From Bacteroidia bacterium (GTDB lineage Bacteria; Bacteroidota; Bacteroidia; Bacteroidales; GWA2-32-17), in assembly GCA_016218155.1 (NCBI GenBank), contig JACREQ010000105.1:193294-257293 (forward strand): DNA of 64,000 bases. Direction: 5' to 3'. Shown piece by piece: positions 42,986 to 52,620 of this stretch (its first letter is position 1; each line of letters starts with the position of its first letter). The notes below the pieces were generated by a model. It did not search any database. It was not told the DNA's origin and saw nothing but the letters and a program-made list of their open reading frames with translations. The translations under genes were made by a program, and so were the position numbers.

Positions 42986-44905
42986 ATGACTAATTACGCA
43001 TATACTATTTGGATACCGTTAATTCCGGTTTTTATGTTCCTTATTTTGGGACTATTCGGAATGAAAATGAAAGGTTCATTAGCAGGTATTCTTGGTACAT
43101 TAGGCCTTTTAACAATAACTGTATTGTCTTACTTTACAGCTTATTTATACTTCTTTAAAACCGGAGAACCAGAAGGAGGATTTAAGGCAATTACAGCTTT
43201 TAATTCAGAGTGGTTAGCTTTTACTGACACTCTTAAAATTCACATGGGAGTTTTACTTGATCCGATTTCTGTAATGATGCTTGTAGTAATTACTACTGTT
43301 TCATTAATGGTTCATATTTACAGTATTGGATACATGAAAGGCGAAAAAGGATTTCAACGCTTTTTTGCTTTCCTTTCTTTATTTACATTTTCAATGTTAG
43401 GTCTTGTTTTAGCAACTAACATTTTTCAAATGTATATTTTCTGGGAATTAGTTGGAGTTTCATCATTCCTATTGATTGGCTTCTATTATCAAAAACCATC
43501 AGCAGTTGCAGCTTCAAAAAAGGCGTTTATTGTTACTCGTTTTGCTGACTTTGGATTTTTAGTAGGTATTTTAATCGTTTCTTATTTTACAGGAACTTTT
43601 GATTTTGATGTTCTTACTAGTGGTGATGGTAATATTTTCCAGAGTATAACCGCTGCTTCATTTATGGGAGTAAGTGCTATTACATGGGCTTTACTTCTTA
43701 TTTTTATGGGTGGTGCTGGTAAATCTGCTTTATTTCCATTCCATATTTGGTTACCGGATGCTATGGAAGGTCCAACTCCTGTTTCTGCATTAATTCATGC
43801 TGCAACAATGGTTGTTGCTGGTGTTTATTTAGTTGCAAGAATGTTTGTTGTATTCCATTTTCAGGCACCAAGTGCATTGGAGGTAGTAGGATATGTGGGT
43901 GCATTTACCTCGCTTTTTGCAGCAATAATTGCATGTACACAATTTGATATAAAACGAATACTAGCGTTTTCAACACTTTCGCAAATTGGTTATATGATTT
44001 TGGCTCTTGGAGTTTCAGAATATGGAGACGAGGCCGGTGTTGGATATATGGCATCAATGTTCCATTTGTTTACTCATGCTATGTTTAAAGCTCTTCTTTT
44101 CTTAGGTGCTGGATCTATTATACATGCTGTTCATAATAACGACTTAAGAAATATGGGCGGTTTAAGAAAATACATGCCTATTACTTTTATAACTTTTACT
44201 ATTGCGTGGTTAGCAATTTGCGGTATTCCACCTTTTGCAGGATTCTGGAGTAAAGATGAAATTTTGGTTGCAGCTTTTGAGAAAAACAGCTTAATTTTCT
44301 ACTCATCAGTATTCGTAGCAGGATTAACTGCATTCTATATGTCTAGATTATTTTTCAGTGTATTCTTTGGAAAAAAACAACACTATCATCACGAACCACA
44401 TGAAAGTCCGTTAGTAATGACAGGTCCTCTAATGTTCCTTGCTTTAGCCTCTATAGTTGCCGGATTTGTTCCTTTCCACGATTTAATTACATCTGATGGA
44501 AAATCTTTTGAGACTCATTTAAATTATAGTATTGCTATTCCTTCTGTTGCTATTGCTGTTCTAGGAATATTAATTGCATTTTTACTTTATTATAAAGAAA
44601 GTAAGGTTCCTGATAAAATTTCTAAATCACTTGGCATATTCTATACAGCTACATTAAACAAATTTTATTTTGATGAAATTTATTTATTTGTAACTAGAAA
44701 AATCCTATTCAATTTAGTATCACAACCTATTGCCTGGTTTGACAGACATGTAATTGATGGATTTATGAATTCTATAGCCTGGGTAATTCAAAAATCATCA
44801 TTTAAAATGAGGGATTTGCAATCAGGTCAGGTTCAGCAATATGCATTTGTGTTTGTATCAGGTGCAATTATTTTAGTATTATGTTTTGCTTATTGGTTAA
44901 ATTAA
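42986..44905 (+). CDS. nuoL: NADH-quinone oxidoreductase subunit L
   Basis: The 639-residue Mrp-type antiporter-like subunit has MYIFWELVGVSSFLLIGFYY, with the conserved Glu, and AFIVTRFADFGFLVG. GGAGKSALFPFHIWLPDAMEGPTPVSALIHAATMV is split across residues about 237-271. The C-terminal lateral helix region follows DKISKSLGIFY. It is the distal proton-pumping subunit. Confidence 0.96.
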   Translation: MTNYAYTIWIPLIPVFMFLILGLFGMKMKGSLAGILGTLGLLTITVLSYFTAYLYFFKTGEPEGGFKAITAFNSEWLAFTDTLKIHMGVLLDPISVMMLVVITTVSLMVHIYSIGYMKGEKGFQRFFAFLSLFTFSMLGLVLATNIFQMYIFWELVGVSSFLLIGFYYQKPSAVAASKKAFIVTRFADFGFLVGILIVSYFTGTFDFDVLTSGDGNIFQSITAASFMGVSAITWALLLIFMGGAGKSALFPFHIWLPDAMEGPTPVSALIHAATMVVAGVYLVARMFVVFHFQAPSALEVVGYVGAFTSLFAAIIACTQFDIKRILAFSTLSQIGYMILALGVSEYGDEAGVGYMASMFHLFTHAMFKALLFLGAGSIIHAVHNNDLRNMGGLRKYMPITFITFTIAWLAICGIPPFAGFWSKDEILVAAFEKNSLIFYSSVFVAGLTAFYMSRLFFSVFFGKKQHYHHEPHESPLVMTGPLMFLALASIVAGFVPFHDLITSDGKSFETHLNYSIAIPSVAIAVLGILIAFLLYYKESKVPDKISKSLGIFYTATLNKFYFDEIYLFVTRKILFNLVSQPIAWFDRHVIDGFMNSIAWVIQKSSFKMRDLQSGQVQQYAFVFVSGAIILVLCFAYWLN

Positions 44906-44923
44906 ACTGAAAATTTAAGAAAC

Positions 44924-46420
44924 ATGAATATTTTATCATTATTCGTTTTAATTCCTGTTCTAACCATAATTGGTATTATTTTAAGCCGTTCGCATAATAT
45001 GGTGCGCTGGATGGCATTAACAGGAATGTTTGCACAATTAGTAACTGCTGTAGTTTTACTATTTGCATATTTTGCAGTTAGAAATGCCGGAAATACTGAT
45101 GCTATGGTTTTTTATCAGGATGTTGAGTGGTTTAAAACTCTTAATATTCATTATTGTATTGGTGTTGATGGAATTTCTGTTGCGATGATAATGCTTACCG
45201 GAATAGTTGTTATAACAGGAATTCTAGCATCATGGGAAGTTGTTTATCTGCAAAAAGAATTCTTTATTTCGCTTATTCTGTTAGCAACTGGAGTTTTCGG
45301 ATTCTTTATTTCTATTGATTTATTTACCATGTTCTTATTCTACGAAATAGCAGTTATTCCAATGTATTTGTTAATAGGTATTTGGGGAACCGGTCCGAAA
45401 GAATACTCTGCAATGAAACTTACTCTTATGTTAATGGGAGGTTCTGCACTTTTAATGGTAGGATTATTAGGATTGTATTTTAACTCTTCACCTGACGGAC
45501 ATTATACATTTAACCTTTTAGAAATTGCTAAAGTTCATATTCCAACAGAATTACAAATGTTCTTCTTCCCATTCCTATTCCTTGGTTTTGGTGTTTTAGG
45601 AGCATTGTTCCCATTCCACACATGGTCACCCGATGGTCATGCTTCTGCACCAACAGCTGTTTCAATGTTACATGCAGGTGTACTTATGAAACTTGGAGGA
45701 TATGGCTGTTTCAGAGTTGCAATGTATTTATTACCAGAAGCTGCTCATGAACTTGGATGGATATTTATTATTTTAACTACAATATCTGTTGTATATGGCG
45801 CATTTGGAGCAATCTGGCAAAAAGATTTAAAATATATCAATGCTTATTCATCAGTTAGTCACTGTGGATTAGTAATCTGGGGATTATTAATGATGAACAA
45901 AACAGCTATGGACGGAGCTATTATTCAAATGATTTCTCATGGTTTAATGACAGCTCTTTTCTTTGCTTTAATTGGAATGATTTACGGAAGAACACATACA
46001 AGAATTGTTGACAAAATGGGTGGATTAATGAAAGTTATTCCTTTCTTATCTGTTGTTTACGTAATTGCAGGTCTTGCTTCTCTGGGACTTCCTGGATTAA
46101 GCGGTTTTGTTGCTGAAATGACAGTTTTTGTTGGTGCTTTCCAACATCCTGATTTATTCCACAGAGTTGCAACTATCATTGTTGTTTCATCAATAGTTGT
46201 AACAGCGGTATATATCTTAAAAGTTGTTGGAGGTTTATTATTCGGACCAATTAAAAACGATGAATATCTAAGCTTAAAAGATGCTAAATGGTTTGAAAAA
46301 CTTTCTGTTGGCACATTAGTTATTGCTGTTGCTGGAGTTGGTATTGCACCACTTTGGTTATCAAATACTATCATGGATAGTTTAACTCCAATTGTAGAAC
46401 GATTAAGCCAGGTTTGGTAA
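44924..46420 (+). CDS. nuoM: NADH-quinone oxidoreductase subunit M
   Basis: The 498-residue antiporter-like subunit has FLFYEIAVIPMYLLIGIWG, with the conserved Glu, and FPFHTWSPDGHASAPTAVSM followed by LHAGVLMKLGGYG. SSVSHCGLVIWG occurs in the second inverted repeat. It lies between nuoL and nuoN in the usual order. Confidence 0.96.
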   Translation: MNILSLFVLIPVLTIIGIILSRSHNMVRWMALTGMFAQLVTAVVLLFAYFAVRNAGNTDAMVFYQDVEWFKTLNIHYCIGVDGISVAMIMLTGIVVITGILASWEVVYLQKEFFISLILLATGVFGFFISIDLFTMFLFYEIAVIPMYLLIGIWGTGPKEYSAMKLTLMLMGGSALLMVGLLGLYFNSSPDGHYTFNLLEIAKVHIPTELQMFFFPFLFLGFGVLGALFPFHTWSPDGHASAPTAVSMLHAGVLMKLGGYGCFRVAMYLLPEAAHELGWIFIILTTISVVYGAFGAIWQKDLKYINAYSSVSHCGLVIWGLLMMNKTAMDGAIIQMISHGLMTALFFALIGMIYGRTHTRIVDKMGGLMKVIPFLSVVYVIAGLASLGLPGLSGFVAEMTVFVGAFQHPDLFHRVATIIVVSSIVVTAVYILKVVGGLLFGPIKNDEYLSLKDAKWFEKLSVGTLVIAVAGVGIAPLWLSNTIMDSLTPIVERLSQVW

Positions 46421-46447
46421 TTTATATAATTATATTTTCTGAACATT

Positions 46448-47881
46448 ATGATGAATTTACAAGATTTCTTAACAATGCGACACGAATTGCTGCTAATATT
46501 AGTAGCAGTAATAGTACTTATAGGTGAAATATTTATTTCAGATAAGTCTAAACATGTCATTATAAATCTTACAATAATACTTTTCTTATTGCATACTATA
46601 GTTGGTTTTTTACCAATACAAGAAGGAAAACTATTTGGTGGAATGTATCAAAACGATTTATTCAGAGCTACACTTAAAAACATTTTAAATGTTGGTGTTT
46701 TTATCATACTTCTTCAATCATCAGCATGGATTAAGAAAGAAGAAAATCATGGTAAAATAAGTGAATATTTCATTTTGTTACTATCTACATTAGTTGGTAT
46801 GTACTTTATGATTTCTTCAGGAGATTTCTTAATGTTATACTTAGGTTTAGAGTTAGCAACAATTCCAATAGCTGCTTTAGCTGCTTTCGATAGACATAAA
46901 AACAATTCTGCAGAAGCCGGTATTAAATTGATTCTATCCTCTGCATTATCTTCTGGAATTTTATTATTTGGTATCTCTATGATTTATGGAACAACCGGTT
47001 CTGTTTATTTTACTGAAGTTGCTGCTAATTTCGGAAAAGAAAGCCTTCAAATTTTAGGCTTCATTTTCTTTGTTGCTGGTATGGGATTTAAAATTTCATT
47101 AGTTCCTTTCCACTTATGGACAGCAGACGTTTACGAAGGTGCTCCAATTAATGTAACATCATACTTATCAGTAATATCAAAAGGTGCTGCAGTATTTATT
47201 TTCACTATTGTTTTATATAAAGTATTTGGTCAGATTGCTGAAATGTGGACAATCTTACTTTATGTCTTAGCAGTGTTAACAATGACAATAGGTAACCTTT
47301 TTGCCATTCGTCAGAATAATATGAAGCGTTTCCTTGCTTTCTCTTCTATTGCACAAGCTGGTTTTATTTTGTTAGGTATTATGGGATCAAATGCTGCAGG
47401 AGTAACTTCTGTTGTGTATTTCATGTTAATTTACATTCTTACTAACCTTGGTGCATTTGGTGTTGTTTCTGCAATTGCTAACGCTTCTGGCAAGGAAGAT
47501 ATGAGAGATTATAATGGTCTTTATAAAACTAATCCAAAATTAAGTTTATTAATGACGCTTGCACTTTTCTCTTTAGCTGGTATTCCACCTGTTGCTGGTT
47601 TCTTTGGTAAATTCTTCTTATTTACAAGCGTTGCAAGTTTAAATGATTACAAATATTATATATTAGTTTTAATAGCAGTTTTAAATGCAACAATATCATT
47701 GTTCTACTATTTAAGAGTTATAAAAGCAATGTTTATAGAGCCAAGTGATAATCCCATACCATATTTTAAAACAGATACACCAGCAAAAATTGGTTTATTA
47801 ATTTGTGTATTTGGTGTTTTTCTAGTTGGATTTGTTGCTGCAATTTATGAAGCTATTTACCAGTTTAGTTCGCTAATTTAA
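46448..47881 (+). CDS. nuoN: NADH-quinone oxidoreductase subunit N
   Basis: The 477-residue antiporter-like subunit has MLYLGLELATIPIAALAAF with the conserved Glu, FKISLVPFHLWTADVYEGAP and AGIPPVAGFFGKFFLF. Last recognised complex I gene of the operon; there is no nuoE, nuoF or nuoG on either side in this window. Confidence 0.96.
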   Translation: MMNLQDFLTMRHELLLILVAVIVLIGEIFISDKSKHVIINLTIILFLLHTIVGFLPIQEGKLFGGMYQNDLFRATLKNILNVGVFIILLQSSAWIKKEENHGKISEYFILLLSTLVGMYFMISSGDFLMLYLGLELATIPIAALAAFDRHKNNSAEAGIKLILSSALSSGILLFGISMIYGTTGSVYFTEVAANFGKESLQILGFIFFVAGMGFKISLVPFHLWTADVYEGAPINVTSYLSVISKGAAVFIFTIVLYKVFGQIAEMWTILLYVLAVLTMTIGNLFAIRQNNMKRFLAFSSIAQAGFILLGIMGSNAAGVTSVVYFMLIYILTNLGAFGVVSAIANASGKEDMRDYNGLYKTNPKLSLLMTLALFSLAGIPPVAGFFGKFFLFTSVASLNDYKYYILVLIAVLNATISLFYYLRVIKAMFIEPSDNPIPYFKTDTPAKIGLLICVFGVFLVGFVAAIYEAIYQFSSLI

Positions 47882-47912
47882 TTCAAATTCCTAAATCGAA
47901 AATTCTAATAAA

Positions 47913-48203
47913 ATGCCAGCATTTAAAGCAAAACATATAGTTGAAGATATCAATGGCACAAGATGTAGTGTTGTTGAAACAGGGATAGACGAAAGCCGCC
48001 TTCAATTTTTAACAAAGGTTTTAGAGCATAATAAATATACTGTTGTTAGCGAAAAGGTTGGCGAAGTATATAAAATTGGAGTAACTGATATGCTTTTTAA
48101 TTCTGTTATTGATGTTTATAAAAGAAGGTTAAGAACTTTAGATGGTAGAGTTCTCTTACATGAATACTGGTTTCAATTGCCAGAAAAAGTAATTTTAGAT
48201 TAA
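47913..48203 (+). CDS. Unknown 96-residue soluble protein after nuoN
   Basis: The protein is small, has no signal peptide or membrane segment, and is mixed alpha/beta by eye: KHIVEDINGTRCSVVETGID, LQFLTKVLEHNKYTVVSEKV and TDMLFNSVIDVYKRRLRTLDG. I do not recognise the family. It starts 31 bases after nuoN and is followed by a strong terminator, so it is almost certainly the twelfth gene of the nuo transcript. A role in complex I assembly or in docking an electron donor is possible, but there is no sequence evidence. Confidence 0.7.
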   Translation: MPAFKAKHIVEDINGTRCSVVETGIDESRLQFLTKVLEHNKYTVVSEKVGEVYKIGVTDMLFNSVIDVYKRRLRTLDGRVLLHEYWFQLPEKVILD

Positions 48204-48224
48204 GACCTAACTAGTTTTTAATAT

Positions 48225-48254
48225 AAAGCCCAAAAACAATTGTTTTTGGGCTTT
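48225..48254 (+). terminator. Rho-independent terminator of the nuo operon
   Basis: A perfect palindrome with 15-bp arms AAAGCCCAAAAACAA/TTGTTTTTGGGCTTT is followed by TGTTTTT. It lies 22 bases past the last gene. Confidence 0.85.
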
Positions 48255-48270
48255 TGTTTTTAAAATTGAA

Positions 48271-48325
48271 GTCAGATCTTTCGACCCGACTGCTTGCAAA
48301 AAAATGTCAGGTCGAAAGACATGAC
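48271..48325. repeat. Pair of inverted REP-like palindromes (REPIN-like)
   Basis: GTCAGATC-TTTC-GACCCGAC (48271-48290) and GTCAGGTC-GAAA-GACATGAC (48306-48325) are imperfect hairpins of the same unit in opposite orientation, 15 bases apart. A perfect copy is at 23283-23302. The inverted pair resembles the REPIN arrangement mobilised by RAYT transposases. Confidence 0.55.
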
Positions 48326-48365
48326 ATCAAGATAAACTACATATATTTACAATAAAAAAATCACC

Positions 48366-49412
48366 TTGTACTCAAAAGTCTATTTATATTATTTCTCAGG
48401 AACAGGTAATGCAAAACGAGTTACAGAATGGATTAGCGATAATGTTAAATCTACAGAAATTCCAATTGAAGTAATTAATATTGAAAATTGCAAAAAAGTT
48501 GAAATAGAAGAAACAGAAGGCAAAAAATTAATTGGCATCATCTCTCCTACTCACGGTTTTAATATACCACCATTGGTTTTATATTTTATTTTTAAATTCC
48601 CAAGAATAAAAAACGCCGATTTTTTTATGGCAAACACACGAGCCGGAATGAAGTTATCTAAATTATTTCTTCCCGGTTTAAGTGGAATAGCCCAAATACT
48701 GCCTGCAATAGTATTCTTTTTTAAAGGTTTTTCGGTAAAAGGACTTCAACCTATTGACTTACCCTCAAACTGGATAAGCTTACACCCTGGTTTAAAACAA
48801 AAGGTTGTTACATCAATGTTCGAAAGAATAAAAATGAAAATCGATAAGTTTTCAGGCAAAATGTTACAAGGTAAAAGATCTTATGTTGCATTATATAGTC
48901 TGCCATTTGATTTAGCATTAATTCCGATAAGTATTGGTTATTTCTTCATGGCTCGTTTTATGCTTGCAAAAACTTTTGTTGCAACTTCAAAATGCACATC
49001 GTGCGGTTTATGCGTAAAACAATGTCCAGTGCAGGCTTTGGAAATGAAAAGAGACAGACCATACTGGAGCTTCGATTGCGAAAGTTGTATGCGTTGTATG
49101 AATAATTGCCCGTCTAGAGCAATAGAAACTCCACATTTATTTATAACACTTGTATGGATTGTTTTCTTAAATCTTCCATGGATAGTATTAACATTGGTTT
49201 TTGAAAAATACGGTCGTTGTAATTGCTCAATTTTATGGTACGAAGAATTAATTTACAATGCACTTCAGGTTACATTTATTTTCCTCTTTGCATGGTTAAC
49301 ATATTATCTGCTTTATAAATTTATGCGCTTTAAATTTGTAGATATTGTTATTAGATATTCTTCTTTTACAAATTATAAATTCTGGAGAAGGTATAAGGCA
49401 CCAAAAAAATAA
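48366..49412 (+). CDS. EFR1-type flavodoxin/ferredoxin fusion with membrane segments
   Basis: The 348-residue protein starts at a TTG (48366); no closer ATG exists. An N-terminal flavodoxin-like domain has the FMN loop YYFSGTGNAKRV and GIISPTHGFNIPP. Two [4Fe-4S] motifs follow at about residues 208-260, CTSCGLCVKQCPVQAL and CESCMRCMNNCPSRAI, as in EFR1-family ferrodoxins. A hydrophobic stretch (IPISIGYFFMARFML) and two C-terminal helices (TLVWIVFLNLPWIVLTLVF and ALQVTFIFLFAWLTYYLLY) suggest membrane attachment. Expected role: low-potential electron transfer; partner unknown. It follows the nuo operon but is separated from it by a terminator. Confidence 0.8.
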   Translation: MYSKVYLYYFSGTGNAKRVTEWISDNVKSTEIPIEVINIENCKKVEIEETEGKKLIGIISPTHGFNIPPLVLYFIFKFPRIKNADFFMANTRAGMKLSKLFLPGLSGIAQILPAIVFFFKGFSVKGLQPIDLPSNWISLHPGLKQKVVTSMFERIKMKIDKFSGKMLQGKRSYVALYSLPFDLALIPISIGYFFMARFMLAKTFVATSKCTSCGLCVKQCPVQALEMKRDRPYWSFDCESCMRCMNNCPSRAIETPHLFITLVWIVFLNLPWIVLTLVFEKYGRCNCSILWYEELIYNALQVTFIFLFAWLTYYLLYKFMRFKFVDIVIRYSSFTNYKFWRRYKAPKK

Positions 49413-49562
49413 TAATAATGAATAGATAGAAACTACATTTAGGAAAGATTATTTATACGATTCTTGTATTAAATAATAAAATCCAAATAGTCATAAGGAA
49501 TAAAAATTTTTTACTAAAAACGTATGTTGTGAAAATATTGTAATTAAAAAATAGGTTTATTA

Positions 49563-49619
49563 ATGAAAACACTTCAATTTTTACTCATAATTTTATTTGT
49601 AAATTTGATTATCCTTTAA
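49563..49619 (+). pseudogene. 18-codon ORF encoding only a signal-peptide-like sequence
   Basis: MKTLQFLLIILFVNLIIL then TAA, in the gap before the type B T9SS gene. It looks like the beginning of a secreted-protein gene cut short, or a chance ORF. The rest of the gap (49413-49681) shows nothing recognisable. Confidence 0.2.
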
Positions 49620-49681
49620 ATGGATAAATCAAATATACCAAAATAGATATTGAATATGCATTAACAGCTATATAACTTAAG

Positions 49682-51592
49682 ATGGCTTTAAAATTTATTT
49701 TAGTGTTATTTTCTATTGTCTACTTTATAATTGAGAGTCAATCTCAAATTTTCCCAAACTCTGATTTTGAATTAGGTCTAAATACCGGGTGTCATTGTCC
49801 TACTGGTTACACATGCTTTAATGACGCTGGAAGGGTTGTAGATGGTAGACATCAATTATATGTTGTTGGAAAATTGGGTTGCTCTTGGGACACCACAAGT
49901 TATGCTAATACTCTTGGAGCGCATAGTGGGGTAGGATATCTTTATTTCTATGCAGGAGGAGATCATATAACTACATCCAGTATGAACTTTGTTGGAGGAG
50001 AGCAAATTGAATTATGCGTATGGTACTGTGGTCCACAAATACATGGAGCTCCAGGACAAAATACTTCTGATTCTCATTTTTCTTTTGGAGTTGATGGAAA
50101 TCCTGTAGGACCAAATCAGCTAGTCCCTGTAAATACCCAGTGGACACAATATTGTTTTGTTGTTACTATGACTGCAGGAAATCATAAATTTAATATTCTA
50201 AGTGGTGGGTGGGCACAATATGCTATTTGGTTTGATGATTTTATTATTAAAGAATACTGCCCAACCCCTACAATTAATTTTGGAATTGATACTGTATTAT
50301 GTCAAGGTGAAACATTGAACTTGAATGCTTCTATTCCGAATGCAACTTACCTATGGCAAGACAATTCTACTAATCAAACTTTTCTTGTATCACAATCAGG
50401 TACTTATTGGGTTGAAGCAATAAATAATTGTGGAACCGCAACTGATTCTATTGTTGTAAACTACAATCCGTTGCCAATAATTGATTTGGGAAATGATACA
50501 ACTCTATGCCAAGGAGAAACTTTGACATTGGATGTAACAACTCCAAACGCAACATATCAGTGGCTTGATAATTCTACAAATCCAACTTTCAATGTTACCC
50601 AACAAGGAATTTATTGGGTTACTGCAACAGTAAATAATTGCAATAAATCAGATTTTATTAATGTAACTTATAATTCTTTACCTAGTATAGAATTAGGAAA
50701 TGATACTATAATTTGCCATGATGAAGCCTTAATATTAAATATATCATCACTCAATGCTTCTTATTTATGGCAAGATAATTCCACTGATTCAACATATACA
50801 ATATCTCAAACTGGACAATATAATGTTACTGTTAGCAATATTTGTGGTCAAGTAGCTGATTCTATACTTGTAACAAAGATTCCTTTACTTACAATAAACC
50901 TCCCCTTTGATACTACATTTTGTTCAAATGAACCATTAGTATTAAATGTTACACAACAAGGAAGTTTTCCATTTAATTATCATTGGCAAAATGGTTCAAA
51001 TGAACCTGTTTTATCTATTACAAACCCAGGCGATTATACTGTCACTGTATCAGGTTCTGCTTTATGTCAAACTAGCCATACTACTTCAGTAACAGAATTA
51101 TCATTTCCCATTCTAAATTTTCCTAGAGATACTGTCATTTGTTTAGGCGAACAATTAACTTTGAATGCGTACAACCAAGGAAGTAATTACTTATGGAATG
51201 ATGGCAGTACATTAGCACAACATATAGTTCAGAATAATGGAATATACACTGTTACAGTTTCAAATTTTTGTGGATCTACAAGCGATACAACAAATCTAAT
51301 AGTAAAAGACTGTATAGTTTATCTTGATGTTCCTTCAGCTTTTTCTCCTAATGATGACGGAAATAATGATGTATTGTATGCTGTTGGTAAAAATGTTGAC
51401 AATATATATTTTATTATTTATGATCGTTGGGGTAATAAAGTTTTCGAATCCAGAAGCTTGTCATTAGGATGGAATGGAACATATAATGGGAATAAATTGA
51501 ATGCAAACGTCTTTATGTATTACATTACTGCAACATCAACCGCAGATGGAAGCTCTATTAAAAAAGAAGGAAATATCTCACTAATAAGATAA
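49682..51592 (+). CDS. T9SS cargo protein with Ig-like repeats and type B (gliding-associated) sorting domain
   Basis: The 636-residue protein has a signal peptide (cleavage near SQSQ-IF), an N-terminal carbohydrate-binding-like beta-sandwich (SDFELGLNTGC ... FVGGEQIELCVWYCG ... WFDDFIIKEYC) and five Ig/PKD-like repeats of about 75 residues. The repeats carry the markers LGNDTTLCQGETLTLDV, YLWQDNSTNQTF and GTYWVEAINNCG. The C-terminal type B domain has VPSAFSPNDDGNNDVLYAVG, IYDRWGNKVFES, GWNGTYNGNKL and FMYYITA. Type B cargo stays on the cell surface and normally needs a PorP/SprF partner, which is the next gene, 3 bases downstream. Likely an adhesin or lectin. Confidence 0.9.
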   Translation: MALKFILVLFSIVYFIIESQSQIFPNSDFELGLNTGCHCPTGYTCFNDAGRVVDGRHQLYVVGKLGCSWDTTSYANTLGAHSGVGYLYFYAGGDHITTSSMNFVGGEQIELCVWYCGPQIHGAPGQNTSDSHFSFGVDGNPVGPNQLVPVNTQWTQYCFVVTMTAGNHKFNILSGGWAQYAIWFDDFIIKEYCPTPTINFGIDTVLCQGETLNLNASIPNATYLWQDNSTNQTFLVSQSGTYWVEAINNCGTATDSIVVNYNPLPIIDLGNDTTLCQGETLTLDVTTPNATYQWLDNSTNPTFNVTQQGIYWVTATVNNCNKSDFINVTYNSLPSIELGNDTIICHDEALILNISSLNASYLWQDNSTDSTYTISQTGQYNVTVSNICGQVADSILVTKIPLLTINLPFDTTFCSNEPLVLNVTQQGSFPFNYHWQNGSNEPVLSITNPGDYTVTVSGSALCQTSHTTSVTELSFPILNFPRDTVICLGEQLTLNAYNQGSNYLWNDGSTLAQHIVQNNGIYTVTVSNFCGSTSDTTNLIVKDCIVYLDVPSAFSPNDDGNNDVLYAVGKNVDNIYFIIYDRWGNKVFESRSLSLGWNGTYNGNKLNANVFMYYITATSTADGSSIKKEGNISLIR

Positions 51593-51595
51593 AGA

Positions 51596-52597
51596 ATGAT
51601 TAAACATTTTTTCATATTGTTTATTATTCTCATTAATGTTTTCTTTTGCTGTGCTCAAGACATTCACTTTTCTCAATTTAACAATTCACCTTTAATGATT
51701 AACCCTGCTCTTTCTGGTGAATTTCAAGGCAAGGGACGATTTATTCTTAATTGCAGGAATCAATGGAAAAGTATTACAAAAAATTCATTTAAAACATATT
51801 CCTTTTCTACAGATTATTCTTTCTTAAAAGAAAAATTATCTACAGGGTTATTTGTTTTTAAAGACATTGCTGGTGATGGGAATATGAGTATATCTCAAAT
51901 AAATTTGTCAGTTGCATCAAAAGTTCAAATTAATAAAACAAACTACTTAAAAATCGGGATACAGGGAGCATGGTCTCAAAAGCACTTTGACGCAAATAAA
52001 CTAACTTGGAACAGCCAATATGATGGTAATATAATAAATCCAAATTTGTATAGTGGTGAAGTTAATTATCAAGAAAATTATAATTTTCTTGACATTACTA
52101 CAGGGGTATTATGGACTCATCGTTTTAAAAATAAAACAAAGTTTAATATTGGATTATCAGCTTTTCATGTTAATAAACCAAAATATAATTTTTTATCTGA
52201 TGTAGAAAAATTAAATATTCGTTGGTGTGGACATGCAGATGTTTCATTTCTTTTATCACCAAATCACCTTACACTTTTCCCTTCAATACTAATTATGAAA
52301 CAAGGACCTTCCAAAGAAATTAATACAGGTGCAATAATAAAATATAATCTCGGTAATAACTCAAGGTATACAGGAGTTTTGAAATCTTCAAGTGTATTTT
52401 TTGGTGCATATTATCGGTTTAATGATGCAATTATAACCTATACCCGGTTTAATTACAGAAACCAGCTTGATATCTGTATAACATATGACATAAATGTTTC
52501 AAACTTTGCTGTAGCATCAAATGCACGAGGTGGGCTAGAAATATCATTGATTTACATTATTCCTGAAAAAGCATTGATAAAATTATTAAGACAGTAA
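51596..52597 (+). CDS. PorP/SprF family type IX secretion membrane protein
   Basis: The 333-residue outer-membrane barrel has a signal peptide (cleavage near CCAQ-DI) and the family opening DIHFSQFNNSPLMINPALSGEF. Later it has NCRNQWKSITKNSFKTYSFS and TKFNIGLSAFHVNKPKY. PorP/SprF proteins bind the type B sorting domain of their cognate cargo. Its start is 3 bases after the stop of the type B cargo gene, so the two form a dedicated secretion pair. Confidence 0.93.
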   Translation: MIKHFFILFIILINVFFCCAQDIHFSQFNNSPLMINPALSGEFQGKGRFILNCRNQWKSITKNSFKTYSFSTDYSFLKEKLSTGLFVFKDIAGDGNMSISQINLSVASKVQINKTNYLKIGIQGAWSQKHFDANKLTWNSQYDGNIINPNLYSGEVNYQENYNFLDITTGVLWTHRFKNKTKFNIGLSAFHVNKPKYNFLSDVEKLNIRWCGHADVSFLLSPNHLTLFPSILIMKQGPSKEINTGAIIKYNLGNNSRYTGVLKSSSVFFGAYYRFNDAIITYTRFNYRNQLDICITYDINVSNFAVASNARGGLEISLIYIIPEKALIKLLRQ

Positions 52598-52620
52598 TAT
52601 TAATGTTTATATACACCTCG

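Noticed and set aside
46057-46560. 167-codon minus-strand ORF across the nuoM-nuoN junction
   Set aside because: Antisense to two complex I genes; no recognisable domain or promoter.
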